62,931 nt of DNA from a virus: the IMG/VR virus record IMGVR_UViG_3300017782_000013, positions 1-62,931 of that record; one strand, given 5' to 3'. The notes under the pieces were generated by a model. It searched no databases. It was given only the letters and a program-made list of their open reading frames with translations, and had not been told where the DNA came from. Made by a program: the position numbers and the translations under genes. Positions 1 through 8,749 of this stretch are shown one piece after another. Positions within the stretch are counted from its first letter, which is position 1. Each line of letters begins with the position of its first letter.

Positions 1-592
1 GGGGTACAATATTTATCCAAATACATATAACAGATATTCAGATGCGTTTACTACACAGAGTGCAACACCTGAAGCCTACAATGCTCTTGCTAAAGAAATA
101 TATAATGCAGGAATAGGTGATATATCACCGTCAACTCTTTACTTTTTTGCTAATGCTTACTTAGACGGCCCTGCTAGAATACTAGCTACGTTAGATGGCA
201 ACGTAAGAGCTTTCTCTGGCAATAAAAGTTTTGATAAATACGACATACCATTTTTTGGTAGCTTTGCCAGTAAAGAAAGTAATGTAGATGGCAAACAATT
301 TGCGGAAGCCGAAAGAGATTTAAGAGTATATCAAAAGGAACTTAAAGCGGCAGAAGGACAAGGTAGATTACGTGAGTACGTAGAAAGATTTCCAGAAAGA
401 TATCGAGCTACTAAATTATATAACTCACAAGTTAATCGTACTCTTCGTACATTAAGAACCGCTAAGAACAAGTTAAAAAGAAATCAAAAGTTAACTCCAA
501 AACAAAAAGAAGAACGCTTAAAGTATTTAGACAACGCAATCAATAAACAAAAAAGAATGATATTAAATCGTTTAGAGAGATTTGACTACTAA
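1..592 (+). CDS. 3' end of giant virion (polyvalent) protein, continued from 57013-62931
   Basis: The open frame begins at base 2 with no start codon and ends at TAA 590-592. Its first two codons (Gly-Tyr) repeat the last two codons at the right end of the window in the same frame, so this is the C-terminal part (about 194 further residues) of the gene that starts at 57013. The tail is rich in Lys, Arg and Glu from about base 290 on and looks helical or coiled-coil. The stop codon overlaps the stop codon of the convergent minus-strand gene ending at 589. See the 57013 entry for function. Confidence 0.85.
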   Translation, partial: GYNIYPNTYNRYSDAFTTQSATPEAYNALAKEIYNAGIGDISPSTLYFFANAYLDGPARILATLDGNVRAFSGNKSFDKYDIPFFGSFASKESNVDGKQFAEAERDLRVYQKELKAAEGQGRLREYVERFPERYRATKLYNSQVNRTLRTLRTAKNKLKRNQKLTPKQKEERLKYLDNAINKQKRMILNRLERFDY

Positions 593-780
593 TCTATCTT
601 CCAAATCCTTACTCCATATATATTGTCGTATACAACACTCTTTATTCTAATTTTAATATCCTCTTGCTTTGCTAATTTTCTTATCTCTTTTGTTATAGAG
701 TCTGGTTCTAAAGTGGGGACAAAAAAACTCTCCCCACTCTTCATAGCTTTAAACGGATATTTCCAACTAGGTTCTTTCAT
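589..780 (-). CDS. Small conserved-looking phage protein (63 aa)
   Basis: This is the last gene of the leftward arm. It starts with ATG preceded by an AGAGATAGAAG purine run and overlaps the 3' end of the primase-helicase gene by 14 bases, so it is probably translationally coupled. The N-terminus (YPFKAMKSGESFFVP) resembles short phage proteins often found beside replication genes. No catalytic motif is visible and the function is unknown. It ends at TAG 589-591, overlapping the stop of the plus-strand gene; there is no hairpin terminator between the convergent genes. Confidence 0.7.
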   Translation of the reverse strand: MKEPSWKYPFKAMKSGESFFVPTLEPDSITKEIRKLAKQEDIKIRIKSVVYDNIYGVRIWKID

Positions 781-3607
781 CTTCTATCTCTTTAAAAGCG
801 TTCTGGTCAAATATAATGCAATAAGGTCTGTACCCACTACCTTGTTCCCAACCTTTGTCTATAGTTTCTCTTGACCTTCTTTTAACAATTATTCCCTTCG
901 CTAACAAATCTTTTTCAAACTCTCTAAAGTTATATTTCACATCAGAACAATACTTCTCCATTTCGGATTTGATGACAAAAGTTCTTTTAGTATCTTTCTC
1001 CACTCTCATTACCAATTTATTTTTTGGAGTAGCGATAGGTACTTTTGTGTCATAACCGCTATCGTCTTTTCCGTTTTGTCTAAGAACTAAACTGTTGTTG
1101 GCGTTCAGAGCTAAGAAATCTCCAAGAATTTGCTCAGAAGTTTTAACCTTATTGTAGGCTTCTTTAGATATACTTCTTACCCCTTTTATAACAGCGTCAT
1201 ATATCCGTTCGTAATTCAAACCTACAATATCTATTTCAGAAGCTATCTCCATACCAGCCATACTTGAGGCTATGATAGCAACCCAATGCCTGTCTAATTT
1301 ATTAGTGTCGTTGATAACTCTATCCATCCATAGTTCCACTCTTCTTTTCAATTCCTTGTCAGTTTGGCAACATAACCATTGTGCATACATAATACCTGCA
1401 TGACCGTAATTCTCATGAATTGGATTTAAGTTTTGCCTACACCAATTGATTGTGAACCAATCAGGTTTCTTATCTATGTTTAATTGTAAAATTCTTACCA
1501 TCTCTCCTTCTGCCGAAGATTTATACCTAGATAACAATTCATATGCCGAAGTGTTTGAAGTAGTCAAAGCTAAAGTTGCCCATTTTGTGTTGTTCTTTCT
1601 TTCCTGATTTGAGCTTCTCATCATTCTAGCTTTGCCTTTACCCATTGGCATAGTGTATGCAAAATCAGATAAATCTTGCGGAGTCATGTTTGATATTTCA
1701 TCAACATATAAAGGTAGACTTCTAAGAACCCCAAGTCTTTCAAATTTTGCATTGATGGTGTGTTTAGCTAACATCATCTCTGATGGACAACCCCAAACAC
1801 TCAAAGCAAAATAACCGCTTAGTGTCTTACCACTTCCTGGTTTTCTACTATATAAATTAAGAATTGCCCCATTGACATTTGTATATTTTAATAAAGGTGT
1901 TCCAAAAGAAGCTCCCGCAAGAAATGTTTGATACTCTAAACCTTCTGCATCTAGTTTTTCAAAACATTCTCTCCATTTTTCAAATTGTCCACCAGTACGG
2001 CAAGTAGGAGCAACTTCTGTAATTGCCTTATTTGGAGCAACGTCATAACCACCGTCTTTTCTGTACTCTTTATAACCTAAAACAAAACCTTCCAAGTCAT
2101 TAGTCCACCCCATGTTTGCATGAGATGTGTCTGCTTTTTGTTGAGATTGTAGGTGTTTTACCCATTTTGTTACATATTGCATAAGTCTCTCCATTAAATG
2201 TTTATACGGCATGACGCCGCTACTTCTTACTACTTCCCCAAATTTTTCGCTAGACCCAAGACATTTCATAGGAATAGGAAAATCTTTTACGCCATCATGT
2301 TCAAAATGAACTCTTGCTATTACGCTGTCGCCATCTATCGGGTCTGTAATTCTTTTCACAATATAGAAATCGTTTTCGTAAATTTCTACTGGGTCTTCTT
2401 GAACCATTTGCCCTGACTTCTTATCGAACACAGGCGGCGGACTATATAACACACCACCATTTGCTCCCCTACTAAAAGGCATTAAATCATCAGGGTACTC
2501 GTGCTCTGTCTCAGAGGCAATGGTTTTTAGTACTTTCTTTTTCTCTTGTATTATATCTTTCGAGAGATTCTGTACCTGAGTATTCTCCTTGGTTATCCGA
2601 CCCAAGTGAAGAGGGGTCTTGACTTTCCCCCGATTTGGGCACTTCAAACAAATGTTTGAATCATGAGATATTTCTTCAAACGTAGCACAAGTATGAGGTT
2701 TTTGTATTCTCCTAGCTTTTAGTTCTGTTTTTTCATGGTCGTACTCAGGATGTAATCTGGACATTTCATGTATTGCGTTTTCCTCTACGCAAAGATTTGC
2801 AATTGACAAACCCGCAAACCAAACTCTTTCTCCAATTTTCTTTTGTTCCGTTACTATCCATTTTAGTTGACCGCATCCTTTACCTTGCATTGTCTTTTCA
2901 GCTATACGCCTCCAACTATATTCAAAGTTATAATTATCTGAATCAAATGGTTTATCAATAGAAGAATGTGCCAACGCTGTTTTTTCTTTTGAAATATCTC
3001 TTTGATAAGCGGTAAACACTTTTTCTCTGAGTTGCTCCCAACTAACAACTTCTCCAATTGCTTCTATATCGCAAAGTCTTTTTCTTTTAAAGTTGCGTGT
3101 AAATGGCAGTCTGAGAAGTCGTGTCGGGTCGCTAGGTACAGCTAAATCTATTTTGAAATTATGATGTTTGCATAACGTCTTAAATTTTTTAGCTACTTCT
3201 AACCAATCTTCTTTAGGTATATTTGTATCAGTAGCCCAGTAACAATGAAAACCACCACCTGATTGAATGATTGTAGGTTGGTCTAAATTTAACTCCTGTG
3301 AAAATCTTATAAGGTCTTGTATTGCTTCTTTATTGCTTGTGTATTCTCTACCATCACAATCAATATCTAAAAACAAACTTTTTAAGTGCGTACTGTTTTC
3401 TGCGGTGCGTCTACCATCTTTAAACACACTTTGTGAAAAATAAGAATTACTACCATTTATGTTTTGTTTATTAGCCCATACAAGTAACTCAGATAAATCT
3501 TTACTAAACTTATGTGCTACTTGCCCACTTTTATCTATCGAAGCTAAACAGTATTCTCCAAGCTCCGAAGAAGGTAAGACCTTCTCTAAAAATTCTTTTT
3601 GCTCCAT
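767..3607 (-). CDS. Primase-polymerase (AEP) / P-loop helicase fusion
   Basis: A 946-residue protein that probably primes and unwinds phage DNA at the fork. The N-terminal third has archaeo-eukaryotic primase signatures: FLDID at about 79-83 (acidic metal-binding pair), SGGGFHCYW at about 116-124 and a KIDLAVPSDPTRLLRLP segment near 155-168. A Cys cluster near residues 307-323 (CATFEE..., CLKC) may bind zinc. The C-terminal half has Walker A PGSGKT at about 590-595 and a Walker B-like LPLYVDE, as in DUF927-type helicase domains. A TTG 12 bases upstream (3619) is an alternative start, but ATG at 3607 is preferred; neither has a clear Shine-Dalgarno sequence. Two terminator-like hairpins lie just upstream, so expression may need read-through or a promoter hidden there. 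Confidence 0.88.
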   Translation of the reverse strand: MEQKEFLEKVLPSSELGEYCLASIDKSGQVAHKFSKDLSELLVWANKQNINGSNSYFSQSVFKDGRRTAENSTHLKSLFLDIDCDGREYTSNKEAIQDLIRFSQELNLDQPTIIQSGGGFHCYWATDTNIPKEDWLEVAKKFKTLCKHHNFKIDLAVPSDPTRLLRLPFTRNFKRKRLCDIEAIGEVVSWEQLREKVFTAYQRDISKEKTALAHSSIDKPFDSDNYNFEYSWRRIAEKTMQGKGCGQLKWIVTEQKKIGERVWFAGLSIANLCVEENAIHEMSRLHPEYDHEKTELKARRIQKPHTCATFEEISHDSNICLKCPNRGKVKTPLHLGRITKENTQVQNLSKDIIQEKKKVLKTIASETEHEYPDDLMPFSRGANGGVLYSPPPVFDKKSGQMVQEDPVEIYENDFYIVKRITDPIDGDSVIARVHFEHDGVKDFPIPMKCLGSSEKFGEVVRSSGVMPYKHLMERLMQYVTKWVKHLQSQQKADTSHANMGWTNDLEGFVLGYKEYRKDGGYDVAPNKAITEVAPTCRTGGQFEKWRECFEKLDAEGLEYQTFLAGASFGTPLLKYTNVNGAILNLYSRKPGSGKTLSGYFALSVWGCPSEMMLAKHTINAKFERLGVLRSLPLYVDEISNMTPQDLSDFAYTMPMGKGKARMMRSSNQERKNNTKWATLALTTSNTSAYELLSRYKSSAEGEMVRILQLNIDKKPDWFTINWCRQNLNPIHENYGHAGIMYAQWLCCQTDKELKRRVELWMDRVINDTNKLDRHWVAIIASSMAGMEIASEIDIVGLNYERIYDAVIKGVRSISKEAYNKVKTSEQILGDFLALNANNSLVLRQNGKDDSGYDTKVPIATPKNKLVMRVEKDTKRTFVIKSEMEKYCSDVKYNFREFEKDLLAKGIIVKRRSRETIDKGWEQGSGYRPYCIIFDQNAFKEIEDERT

Positions 3608-3616
3608 TATTTTATC

Positions 3617-3644
3617 CAAAAAAATAGGGCGGACTAGCCGCCCT
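3617..3644 (-). terminator. Rho-independent terminator (minus strand)
   Basis: Perfect 7-bp stem AGGGCGG (3626-3632) / CCGCCCT (3638-3644) with a 5-base loop. On the minus strand it is followed by a run of T (plus-strand A run about 3617-3624). It lies immediately before the primase-helicase start, so it could also act as an attenuator. Confidence 0.75.
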
Positions 3645-3652
3645 CAAGTTTA

Positions 3653-3680
3653 GAAAAAAGGAGCTGCGTTGAGCAACTCC
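3653..3680 (-). terminator. Rho-independent terminator (minus strand), tandem with the next
   Basis: Stem GGAGCTGC (3660-3667) / GCAACTCC (3673-3680) with one mismatch and a 5-base loop. On the minus strand it is followed by TTTTTT (plus A run 3654-3659). It begins three bases after the stop of the HTH gene and makes a double terminator with 3617-3644. Confidence 0.75.
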
Positions 3681-3682
3681 CA

Positions 3683-4000
3683 TTATATATTAAGAGAGCG
3701 AAAATAAGCAACCATTTCCTTTTTTGTTCCCAACGGCAACTTCCCTTTTTCCATATCGTCAAGAATAATCTCTGTAAAAGCAACTACTCTGTCGAGTCTT
3801 TTTTCATTTATATTTTTACCGTTGAACCAATTGAAAATTGTCATTCTGCTAACTTTAAAATACTTTGCTAGTAAACCTGTATTTAATCTTGCATCAATAC
3901 AAGCTGCAGCGAATTGCAAAGAATCGGTATCTTGAGCAGAATCTCTTAATCTCTCAATAGTCCTAGTACCATACGCTCTAGTTCTAGGTTCTTTTTGCAT
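3683..4000 (-). CDS. Small helix-turn-helix DNA-binding protein (105 aa)
   Basis: The middle of the protein (about residues 38-62, LLAKYFKVSRMTIFNWFNGK) fits a Cro/C1-type or XRE-like helix-turn-helix with a recognition helix around SRMTIFNWF. It is a probable transcriptional regulator acting on phage promoters. GGAG lies 7 bases before the ATG. It follows the putative ssDNA-binding gene by 3 bases and is closed by a double terminator. No inducer or dimerisation domain is visible. It could equally be a replication accessory protein. Confidence 0.7.
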   Translation of the reverse strand: MQKEPRTRAYGTRTIERLRDSAQDTDSLQFAAACIDARLNTGLLAKYFKVSRMTIFNWFNGKNINEKRLDRVVAFTEIILDDMEKGKLPLGTKKEMVAYFRSLNI

Positions 4001-4003
4001 CTC

Positions 4004-5023
4004 TTAATCTCCATCATCTACTGTCGAAGACTCTTTTTTACCCCAAGTAGAAATTAAATCAGAAACATTTTCGTCCTTGTTTTCAAGTTCGGCTACTGCT
4101 TCTTTCTTCTTGTTTAATTTCTTAACAGGTTTGCTTTCTGCTATATCAATAACATCAGCAGTTTCAGGAAGTTTAGTTCCTTTGTTTGCTTCATGTTCTT
4201 TTAAAACATAATTGTTATTAACATTCACAAAGTCCGCAAAGTCTTTGAGCAAGTTGTTTACAGGGTCGTCCTTACCCTCGAATGGTATTTTTTTGCTACC
4301 CATTTCAAAAGTAGGAATGTAGAATTTACCTCCCGTGGCTAAAGTTCTTTCTTCAACATCTAAATCAAACGTGCGGTTGAAAGGAAGTTCTTTGTTTTCG
4401 TAGAGGGCTTTCATAATTTCCCCTGATGCTGTGTAAGCCTCTTTGTTGTGAATATCCCAAATGAAAGGAATAGGCTCTTTGTATTTATCAGATACATCTG
4501 TACCTTCAAAATCGAGTGCATCATTCATGGTAATTTCGCCAAACAAAACCCTTACTCTTTTTATATTTCGTAATAAGTCTTTAGCGTCTTGAGGCAAACT
4601 ATCAAAATCTTTTATATAGCCGCCTTTTCTACCACAATTAAATCCACCCTCTGTATCAGGTAACTCGCTATTCAAAGAACCCTCGTTGCACATTACAGTT
4701 TTAATGTACTTATTGTCATCAGACAAATACTTCTGGTACATAAACTTTTGGAGAAACAACTTTATCGTAGGCTGTTCAGAATATACTTTGTCGCCCTCTG
4801 AATCTTCAAGAACAAAAGACCCCGCATCAACAAGAAAAATTTGTTTCTTCTTGCCTTTAACTTCTGCTTCGCCTTTTATACCCTGATGGTCAATCTTTAA
4901 ACGGGCTAAAGTATTTTTCTGTTTGACACTTGGCGGAGTCATACCTAGCTGTTCAGCTAAGACGCTGAAATCGGACGTGTCGCTACCGATAACTAACTCC
5001 GTATTACTGTTCCATTTACTCAT
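4004..5023 (-). CDS. Putative ssDNA-binding/replication accessory protein with acidic tail (339 aa)
   Basis: The protein has no catalytic motif. It ends in a Lys-rich segment followed by an acidic tail (SSTVDDGD at the very C-terminus), the arrangement seen in many single-strand DNA-binding proteins that recruit partners by the tail. It sits between replication genes and directly after a Cys-containing protein of similar context, suggesting a pair. ATG at 5023 is chosen because of TGAGGA 5 bases upstream; an ATG at 5035 has no such site. Function is inferred from context and tail only. Confidence 0.6.
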   Translation of the reverse strand: MSKWNSNTELVIGSDTSDFSVLAEQLGMTPPSVKQKNTLARLKIDHQGIKGEAEVKGKKKQIFLVDAGSFVLEDSEGDKVYSEQPTIKLFLQKFMYQKYLSDDNKYIKTVMCNEGSLNSELPDTEGGFNCGRKGGYIKDFDSLPQDAKDLLRNIKRVRVLFGEITMNDALDFEGTDVSDKYKEPIPFIWDIHNKEAYTASGEIMKALYENKELPFNRTFDLDVEERTLATGGKFYIPTFEMGSKKIPFEGKDDPVNNLLKDFADFVNVNNNYVLKEHEANKGTKLPETADVIDIAESKPVKKLNKKKEAVAELENKDENVSDLISTWGKKESSTVDDGD

Positions 5024-5038
5024 TTTAATCCTCATTGG

Positions 5039-5740
5039 TTAATTTATACCCGCAAATCGGGCTACTTTTTCGTACTGCTCCTTTTTGTCTAAGTCCTCCT
5101 TTCTCATTTCTTCGTAATTAAGTGTTATACAATTCGTTACTTCTGGTTCTGTCCTTCTTTTATTCACTAAAAAATATTCTTCGTCTGTCAAAGCACGAAT
5201 AGGTTTGAAATGAAGTTTTGGTACAGGAAAATCTAAATCAAACTCTATCTGAGTTACTAACTTGTTAATTGGCAAATTGCCCTCTAACAAAAAATTCATG
5301 TATGCCTTAAAAGGTTTTTTACCTAGGTCTCCTCTACCAAATATGGATGTGCTTGGAAGAGTTAGCTTAAATATATCTTTTGAAAGACCGCCTTCTAATA
5401 CAACTGCTGTTCTCCAATTGTATTTACAAGCCTTAGAATTACCCTTACCACTACCCATAATGTTTTGTTCACAATTCATACAAACATTTGAAATAGGTTT
5501 ATGAACATTCCTATCAGGAGTTCTACCATTACTTGACCAACAACGTGGTAAAGCTCTAACTTTTTCATCATAAGGCATATCATAATAAATCCTACTGGGT
5601 TGTGTAGCTCGTTCCACAAATACTATGTTTAGTTTTTTTTCTTTAGTGTATTTTTCTTCCCCACTTTTGAAGATTGTAAATACACCGCCTTTAATAGATA
5701 TTCTGTTAGGCTTAGAAGAAACAGATGTTACTATTTTCAC
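5039..5740 (-). CDS. Putative zinc-containing ssDNA-binding protein (233 aa)
   Basis: A cluster of four Cys in the first half (CWSSNGRTPD ... CMNCEQ ... KACKYNW) could bind one zinc ion. The rest is beta-rich and ends in a charged helix (EEMRKEDLDKKEQYEKVARF). Proteins of this shape occur in phage replication clusters and are often annotated as ssDNA-binding, but I see no decisive motif. It overlaps the upstream gene by 4 bases, which implies translational coupling. Its neighbours are the acidic-tailed protein at 4004-5023 and the coiled-coil protein at 5737-6138. Confidence 0.55.
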   Translation of the reverse strand: MKIVTSVSSKPNRISIKGGVFTIFKSGEEKYTKEKKLNIVFVERATQPSRIYYDMPYDEKVRALPRCWSSNGRTPDRNVHKPISNVCMNCEQNIMGSGKGNSKACKYNWRTAVVLEGGLSKDIFKLTLPSTSIFGRGDLGKKPFKAYMNFLLEGNLPINKLVTQIEFDLDFPVPKLHFKPIRALTDEEYFLVNKRRTEPEVTNCITLNYEEMRKEDLDKKEQYEKVARFAGIN

Positions 5741-6138
5741 GAAGGCTTCCTAACCACAACTACAAACTCTTTCAGAATATCCACACCTGGTGGAAACTTA
5801 TCAGGGTTCTCTTCAAGAAAAGTTTTTATATTACTTTCGTGAACTCTAGTTTGTAACAAACCTATTTCTCCAGTTTCTAAAACAAACTTATTAAAACTGT
5901 GTTTGTCATTCACAATATGCCTTTGTTTTATAGACCTCACGATTGTGCCACTTTTTGTCTTGATAGAACTACAACCTATCTTTTTACAAAGTGCCAACGC
6001 TTGTTCATCTAAGGCTCTTTTCTTTTCAGTAATAAGATTTACTTTTTTATCACAATCAGCTTTGATGTTTCTAATAGCTGTATTACATAATCTGATTTGT
6101 TCAGATAACTCTTCTGCCGTAGCTTCTTTCTTGCTCAT
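5737..6138 (-). CDS. Conserved-looking phage protein with N-terminal coiled coil (133 aa)
   Basis: Residues about 5-55 form a charged coiled coil. The second half has a compact domain (KTKSGTIVRSIKQRH... FVLETGEIGLLQTRVHESNIKTFLEENPDKFPPGV) like a family of small proteins found beside phage helicases and recombination genes. There is no catalytic motif and the biochemical role is unknown. It lies 17 bases after the SF2 helicase gene and overlaps the next gene by 4 bases, so it is part of the same operon. Confidence 0.65.
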   Translation of the reverse strand: MSKKEATAEELSEQIRLCNTAIRNIKADCDKKVNLITEKKRALDEQALALCKKIGCSSIKTKSGTIVRSIKQRHIVNDKHSFNKFVLETGEIGLLQTRVHESNIKTFLEENPDKFPPGVDILKEFVVVVRKPS

Positions 6139-6155
6139 TTTTTCCTCTTTTCTAA

Positions 6156-7709
6156 TTAAATACCCAACTCGTTTTTATATAATTCTACTAACTGACTATG
6201 GGAAACAACCTTTGTTTGTAACATCCCATACATCCGTCTTTCTACTGCACTTCCTTCAAGATGAATTACTGTCATTTTATTTTTCTGTCCGTACCTATCA
6301 ATCCTAGCGATACATTGTAAGTATGTTTCAACTGACATAACAGGCGACCAAAAAACTACTGTGTCTGCACGGGTTAAAGTTACTCCATGCGAAGCCGCTT
6401 GCGGTTGTATTACTAAAACTCTAGGTCTTTCTTCATCTTGAAATCTTTTGAAAATCTCTGTTCTCTTATTTGCAGTAACGCTTCCATGAATAATACTAGT
6501 GTAAACTTTATGCTTTGTCAAGTGAGAAAATACTGTATCAATTGTGTGTCTGTAAGGAACAAAAACTAAAACTTTATGGTCTGTTTGTTCTATAACATCC
6601 ATTAGTTCTTTTAGTCTTGGTTTAATATCAAACTCAACTACATCACGATTGTCAGTATATACATTACCTCCTGAAATTTGTAATAGCTTAGTTAAATTAG
6701 CTGCAGCGTTTACTGCTGTTACTTCTTCCCCACCCGCCTGTATTAAGAACTGAGACTTTAAAGCTCTATAATATTTTTCTTGCTGAGTAGTTAAAGGTAT
6801 GTGTCTTGTTTCAACTAAAACTGACGGTAAATCTAAACATTCTTTTTTAGTAAATCTTATTGCGGGTTGCAACGCATCAAAGACCATGTTTTTTGAATCA
6901 GGTTTAGGAATCCATTTAAACTGAGTAATCTTTATCATTACTTTGTCTTGCCATGCACCTTTATATTTTGGCACTCTTTCTGGACTTACCATTTTTGCTA
7001 ATCCAAAAGCGTCTACTGGAGATTGTGAAGCGGGTGTTCCTGTTAACATCCACAACCATGTACTAGGAGTTAATATTTTATTTAAAATTTTCCATCTTTT
7101 TGTACTTGGGTTTTTGTATGCGTTTGCTTCATCAACTACAATTAGGTCAAAGTTTTGTTGAATTATATCTTCTGCTACTATTTCTAACCCGTCATAATTT
7201 ATAATTACAAACTCGTAACCTTTTTTAATAACTTGTTTTCTAATTTCTGGTTTGCCGTAAGCAATCCCAACAGTTCTGTGCATAGCTGTTTGAAGAATAT
7301 CTGTTCTCCACGCAGACGACATAATGGATAAAGGACAAATAACTAAAACTTTTTTTATCACTTTTGTTTTCATTAAGTAGTCAGCCGCCCAAACTACCGA
7401 AGAGGTTTTACCCGTCCCTGTTTCGTTAAAACAAAAACATCTTTGGTGTAAACTTAAAAAAGAACTCGTTAGTAGTTGGTGTCGGAAAGGTTTGTAAAAT
7501 CCTGGAAATGTATAATTCCTAAGGATAGGAGAGGGTACATTTTTTATGTTTAAGTTCTTCAAAACTTTTGATTCGTTGTAGCCCCAATGCACTAAAACTT
7601 CTCCGACACCTGATTCTTTTTTAATTACTCGACTTTTTGGTATCAGTTGTTTTATCTGGTCGTACTTTTTTGTCTTTAAAAGTAAAGCACTATTGTCAAC
7701 TATTTCCAT
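6156..7709 (-). CDS. SF2 (SNF2-like) DNA helicase/translocase
   Basis: A 517-residue protein with the full set of superfamily 2 motifs: Walker A ETGTGKT at 96-102, DEAN box at 193-196, TGTP at 223-226, and in the C-terminal RecA domain QPQAASHGVTLTRAD followed by QCIARIDRYGQ (motif VI with arginine fingers). The RIDRYGQ form is typical of SNF2-type translocases. It probably remodels or unwinds DNA during replication or recombination. AAAGGAG lies 5 bases before the ATG. It is flanked by nuclease genes, consistent with a recombination/repair role. Confidence 0.9.
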   Translation of the reverse strand: MEIVDNSALLLKTKKYDQIKQLIPKSRVIKKESGVGEVLVHWGYNESKVLKNLNIKNVPSPILRNYTFPGFYKPFRHQLLTSSFLSLHQRCFCFNETGTGKTSSVVWAADYLMKTKVIKKVLVICPLSIMSSAWRTDILQTAMHRTVGIAYGKPEIRKQVIKKGYEFVIINYDGLEIVAEDIIQQNFDLIVVDEANAYKNPSTKRWKILNKILTPSTWLWMLTGTPASQSPVDAFGLAKMVSPERVPKYKGAWQDKVMIKITQFKWIPKPDSKNMVFDALQPAIRFTKKECLDLPSVLVETRHIPLTTQQEKYYRALKSQFLIQAGGEEVTAVNAAANLTKLLQISGGNVYTDNRDVVEFDIKPRLKELMDVIEQTDHKVLVFVPYRHTIDTVFSHLTKHKVYTSIIHGSVTANKRTEIFKRFQDEERPRVLVIQPQAASHGVTLTRADTVVFWSPVMSVETYLQCIARIDRYGQKNKMTVIHLEGSAVERRMYGMLQTKVVSHSQLVELYKNELGI

Positions 7710-7741
7710 ACAACTCCTTTATATAAACACGTTATATTTTT

Positions 7742-7984
7742 TTATACTTTGTTTTTCTTAGACCGATTTTTTTTCTTGCTAATCAGTCTTAAATTACTTC
7801 TTTTGTTACTACCACCCCTTGTTAATGGTATTTTGTGGTCTATATCTTTATTACCTCTTTTAATTCCTCTTTTGTCGTAATCTCTTCTAGCTTTCTGTCG
7901 TTTCATTCTATTGGCGTGTTCGCCTCTAGCTTTCTGCTGTTTGTATTCTTTTTTGTAAGGTCTTTTTTTGTTAACGTATGCCAT
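7742..7984 (-). CDS. HNH endonuclease (80 aa)
   Basis: A short, very basic protein with a C-terminal HNH core: DIDHKIPLTRGGSN ... NLRLISKKKNRSKKNK, i.e. DH, the GGS-N turn, the central N-L and the final N-R-S-K-x-N. No Cys pairs are present. Start ATG 7984 is used because it lies two bases after the stop codon of the nuclease gene; an upstream ATG at 8008 lies inside that gene. It may be a nicking enzyme or a free-standing homing-type HNH; its position inside the replication operon favours a phage function. Confidence 0.75.
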   Translation of the reverse strand: MAYVNKKRPYKKEYKQQKARGEHANRMKRQKARRDYDKRGIKRGNKDIDHKIPLTRGGSNKRSNLRLISKKKNRSKKNKV

Positions 7985-7985
7985 A

Positions 7986-8648
7986 TCAATGCTCTGGATT
8001 ATATTCACAAGATTCTACTGGACACCACTTACACAAAGGGGTAGGGTTTGGATTCCATGTACCAGATGCAAATGATTGTCTTAGTTTGTATAAGTTTATC
8101 TCAAACCTTTCCCACAATTTTTCTAAATCTTTTCTCTCATATGTTTCTTTTATTATACGATTTTTAACCATAAATAATAGACAAGCCTTAATGTTTTTTA
8201 TTTTAGGAAAGTGGTAAAAAGCCATAATTGCCATCAGTTTTAACTGGTCGGTATCTGCAAATCTATCGTTTCCTGTCTTGTAATCAACTATGTAAGCCAA
8301 ATCTCCATCAATTATCAGTAAATCAACTATTCCCCTGACCCACATATCTTTACTTTCAAACCCACATGGTTTTCTATCTTTGTCTAAAGCAAATTGATAC
8401 TCTGTTAATTTAGTTCCGTCTATATTGTTAAGGGCTTTCATCATGCTATCGAACTGAGAAAACCGTTCGGGAAGCTCTGTACCTTTCTCAATATATAATT
8501 CACAAGCTGTGTGTACCTCCTTACCGTAGATAATTGCTTGTGTTTCCGAGGTCTTGTAGTTTCTAAGAACTTTAGTTTCATGGTATTTCCTAGGACACTT
8601 CGTAAAGTCCTTTAAAGAAGAAAATGACCATGAAACTAATTTATCCAT
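7986..8648 (-). CDS. PD-(D/E)XK nuclease, Cas4/AddB-like with Fe-S cysteines
   Basis: A 220-residue RecB-family nuclease. H46, D109 (RGIVDLL) and D122-x-K124 (VDYKTG) form the PD-(D/E)XK site. C18 near the N-terminus and C206, C209 and C214 at the C-terminus match the four cysteines that hold a 4Fe-4S cluster in Cas4 and AddB. It probably processes DNA ends in phage recombination together with the SF2 helicase next door. The start overlaps the stop of the 33-aa ORF upstream (TAATG), so the two are coupled. Confidence 0.85.
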   Translation of the reverse strand: MDKLVSWSFSSLKDFTKCPRKYHETKVLRNYKTSETQAIIYGKEVHTACELYIEKGTELPERFSQFDSMMKALNNIDGTKLTEYQFALDKDRKPCGFESKDMWVRGIVDLLIIDGDLAYIVDYKTGNDRFADTDQLKLMAIMAFYHFPKIKNIKACLLFMVKNRIIKETYERKDLEKLWERFEINLYKLRQSFASGTWNPNPTPLCKWCPVESCEYNPEH

Positions 8649-8749
8649 TATTTATATGTAAAAAATGTATGTGGGTTGTACAATATTTCATAAGGGATTT
8701 CTATTGTATAGCTGTTCCCTCCCTTGATAACGCACTCTAATTCAATCAT
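8648..8749 (-). CDS. 33-aa ORF coupled between ribonucleotide reductase and nuclease
   Basis: The ATG (8749) overlaps the TGA of the reductase gene (ATGA) and the TAA (8648-8650) overlaps the ATG of the nuclease gene (TAATG). The frame fills the whole 97-base gap without waste. A GGGAGGA purine run lies 8 bases before the start. The product (MIELECVIKGGNSYTIEIPY...) is a short beta-rich peptide with no known motif. The double overlap is the main evidence that it is real. Confidence 0.6.
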   Translation of the reverse strand: MIELECVIKGGNSYTIEIPYEILYNPHTFFTYK

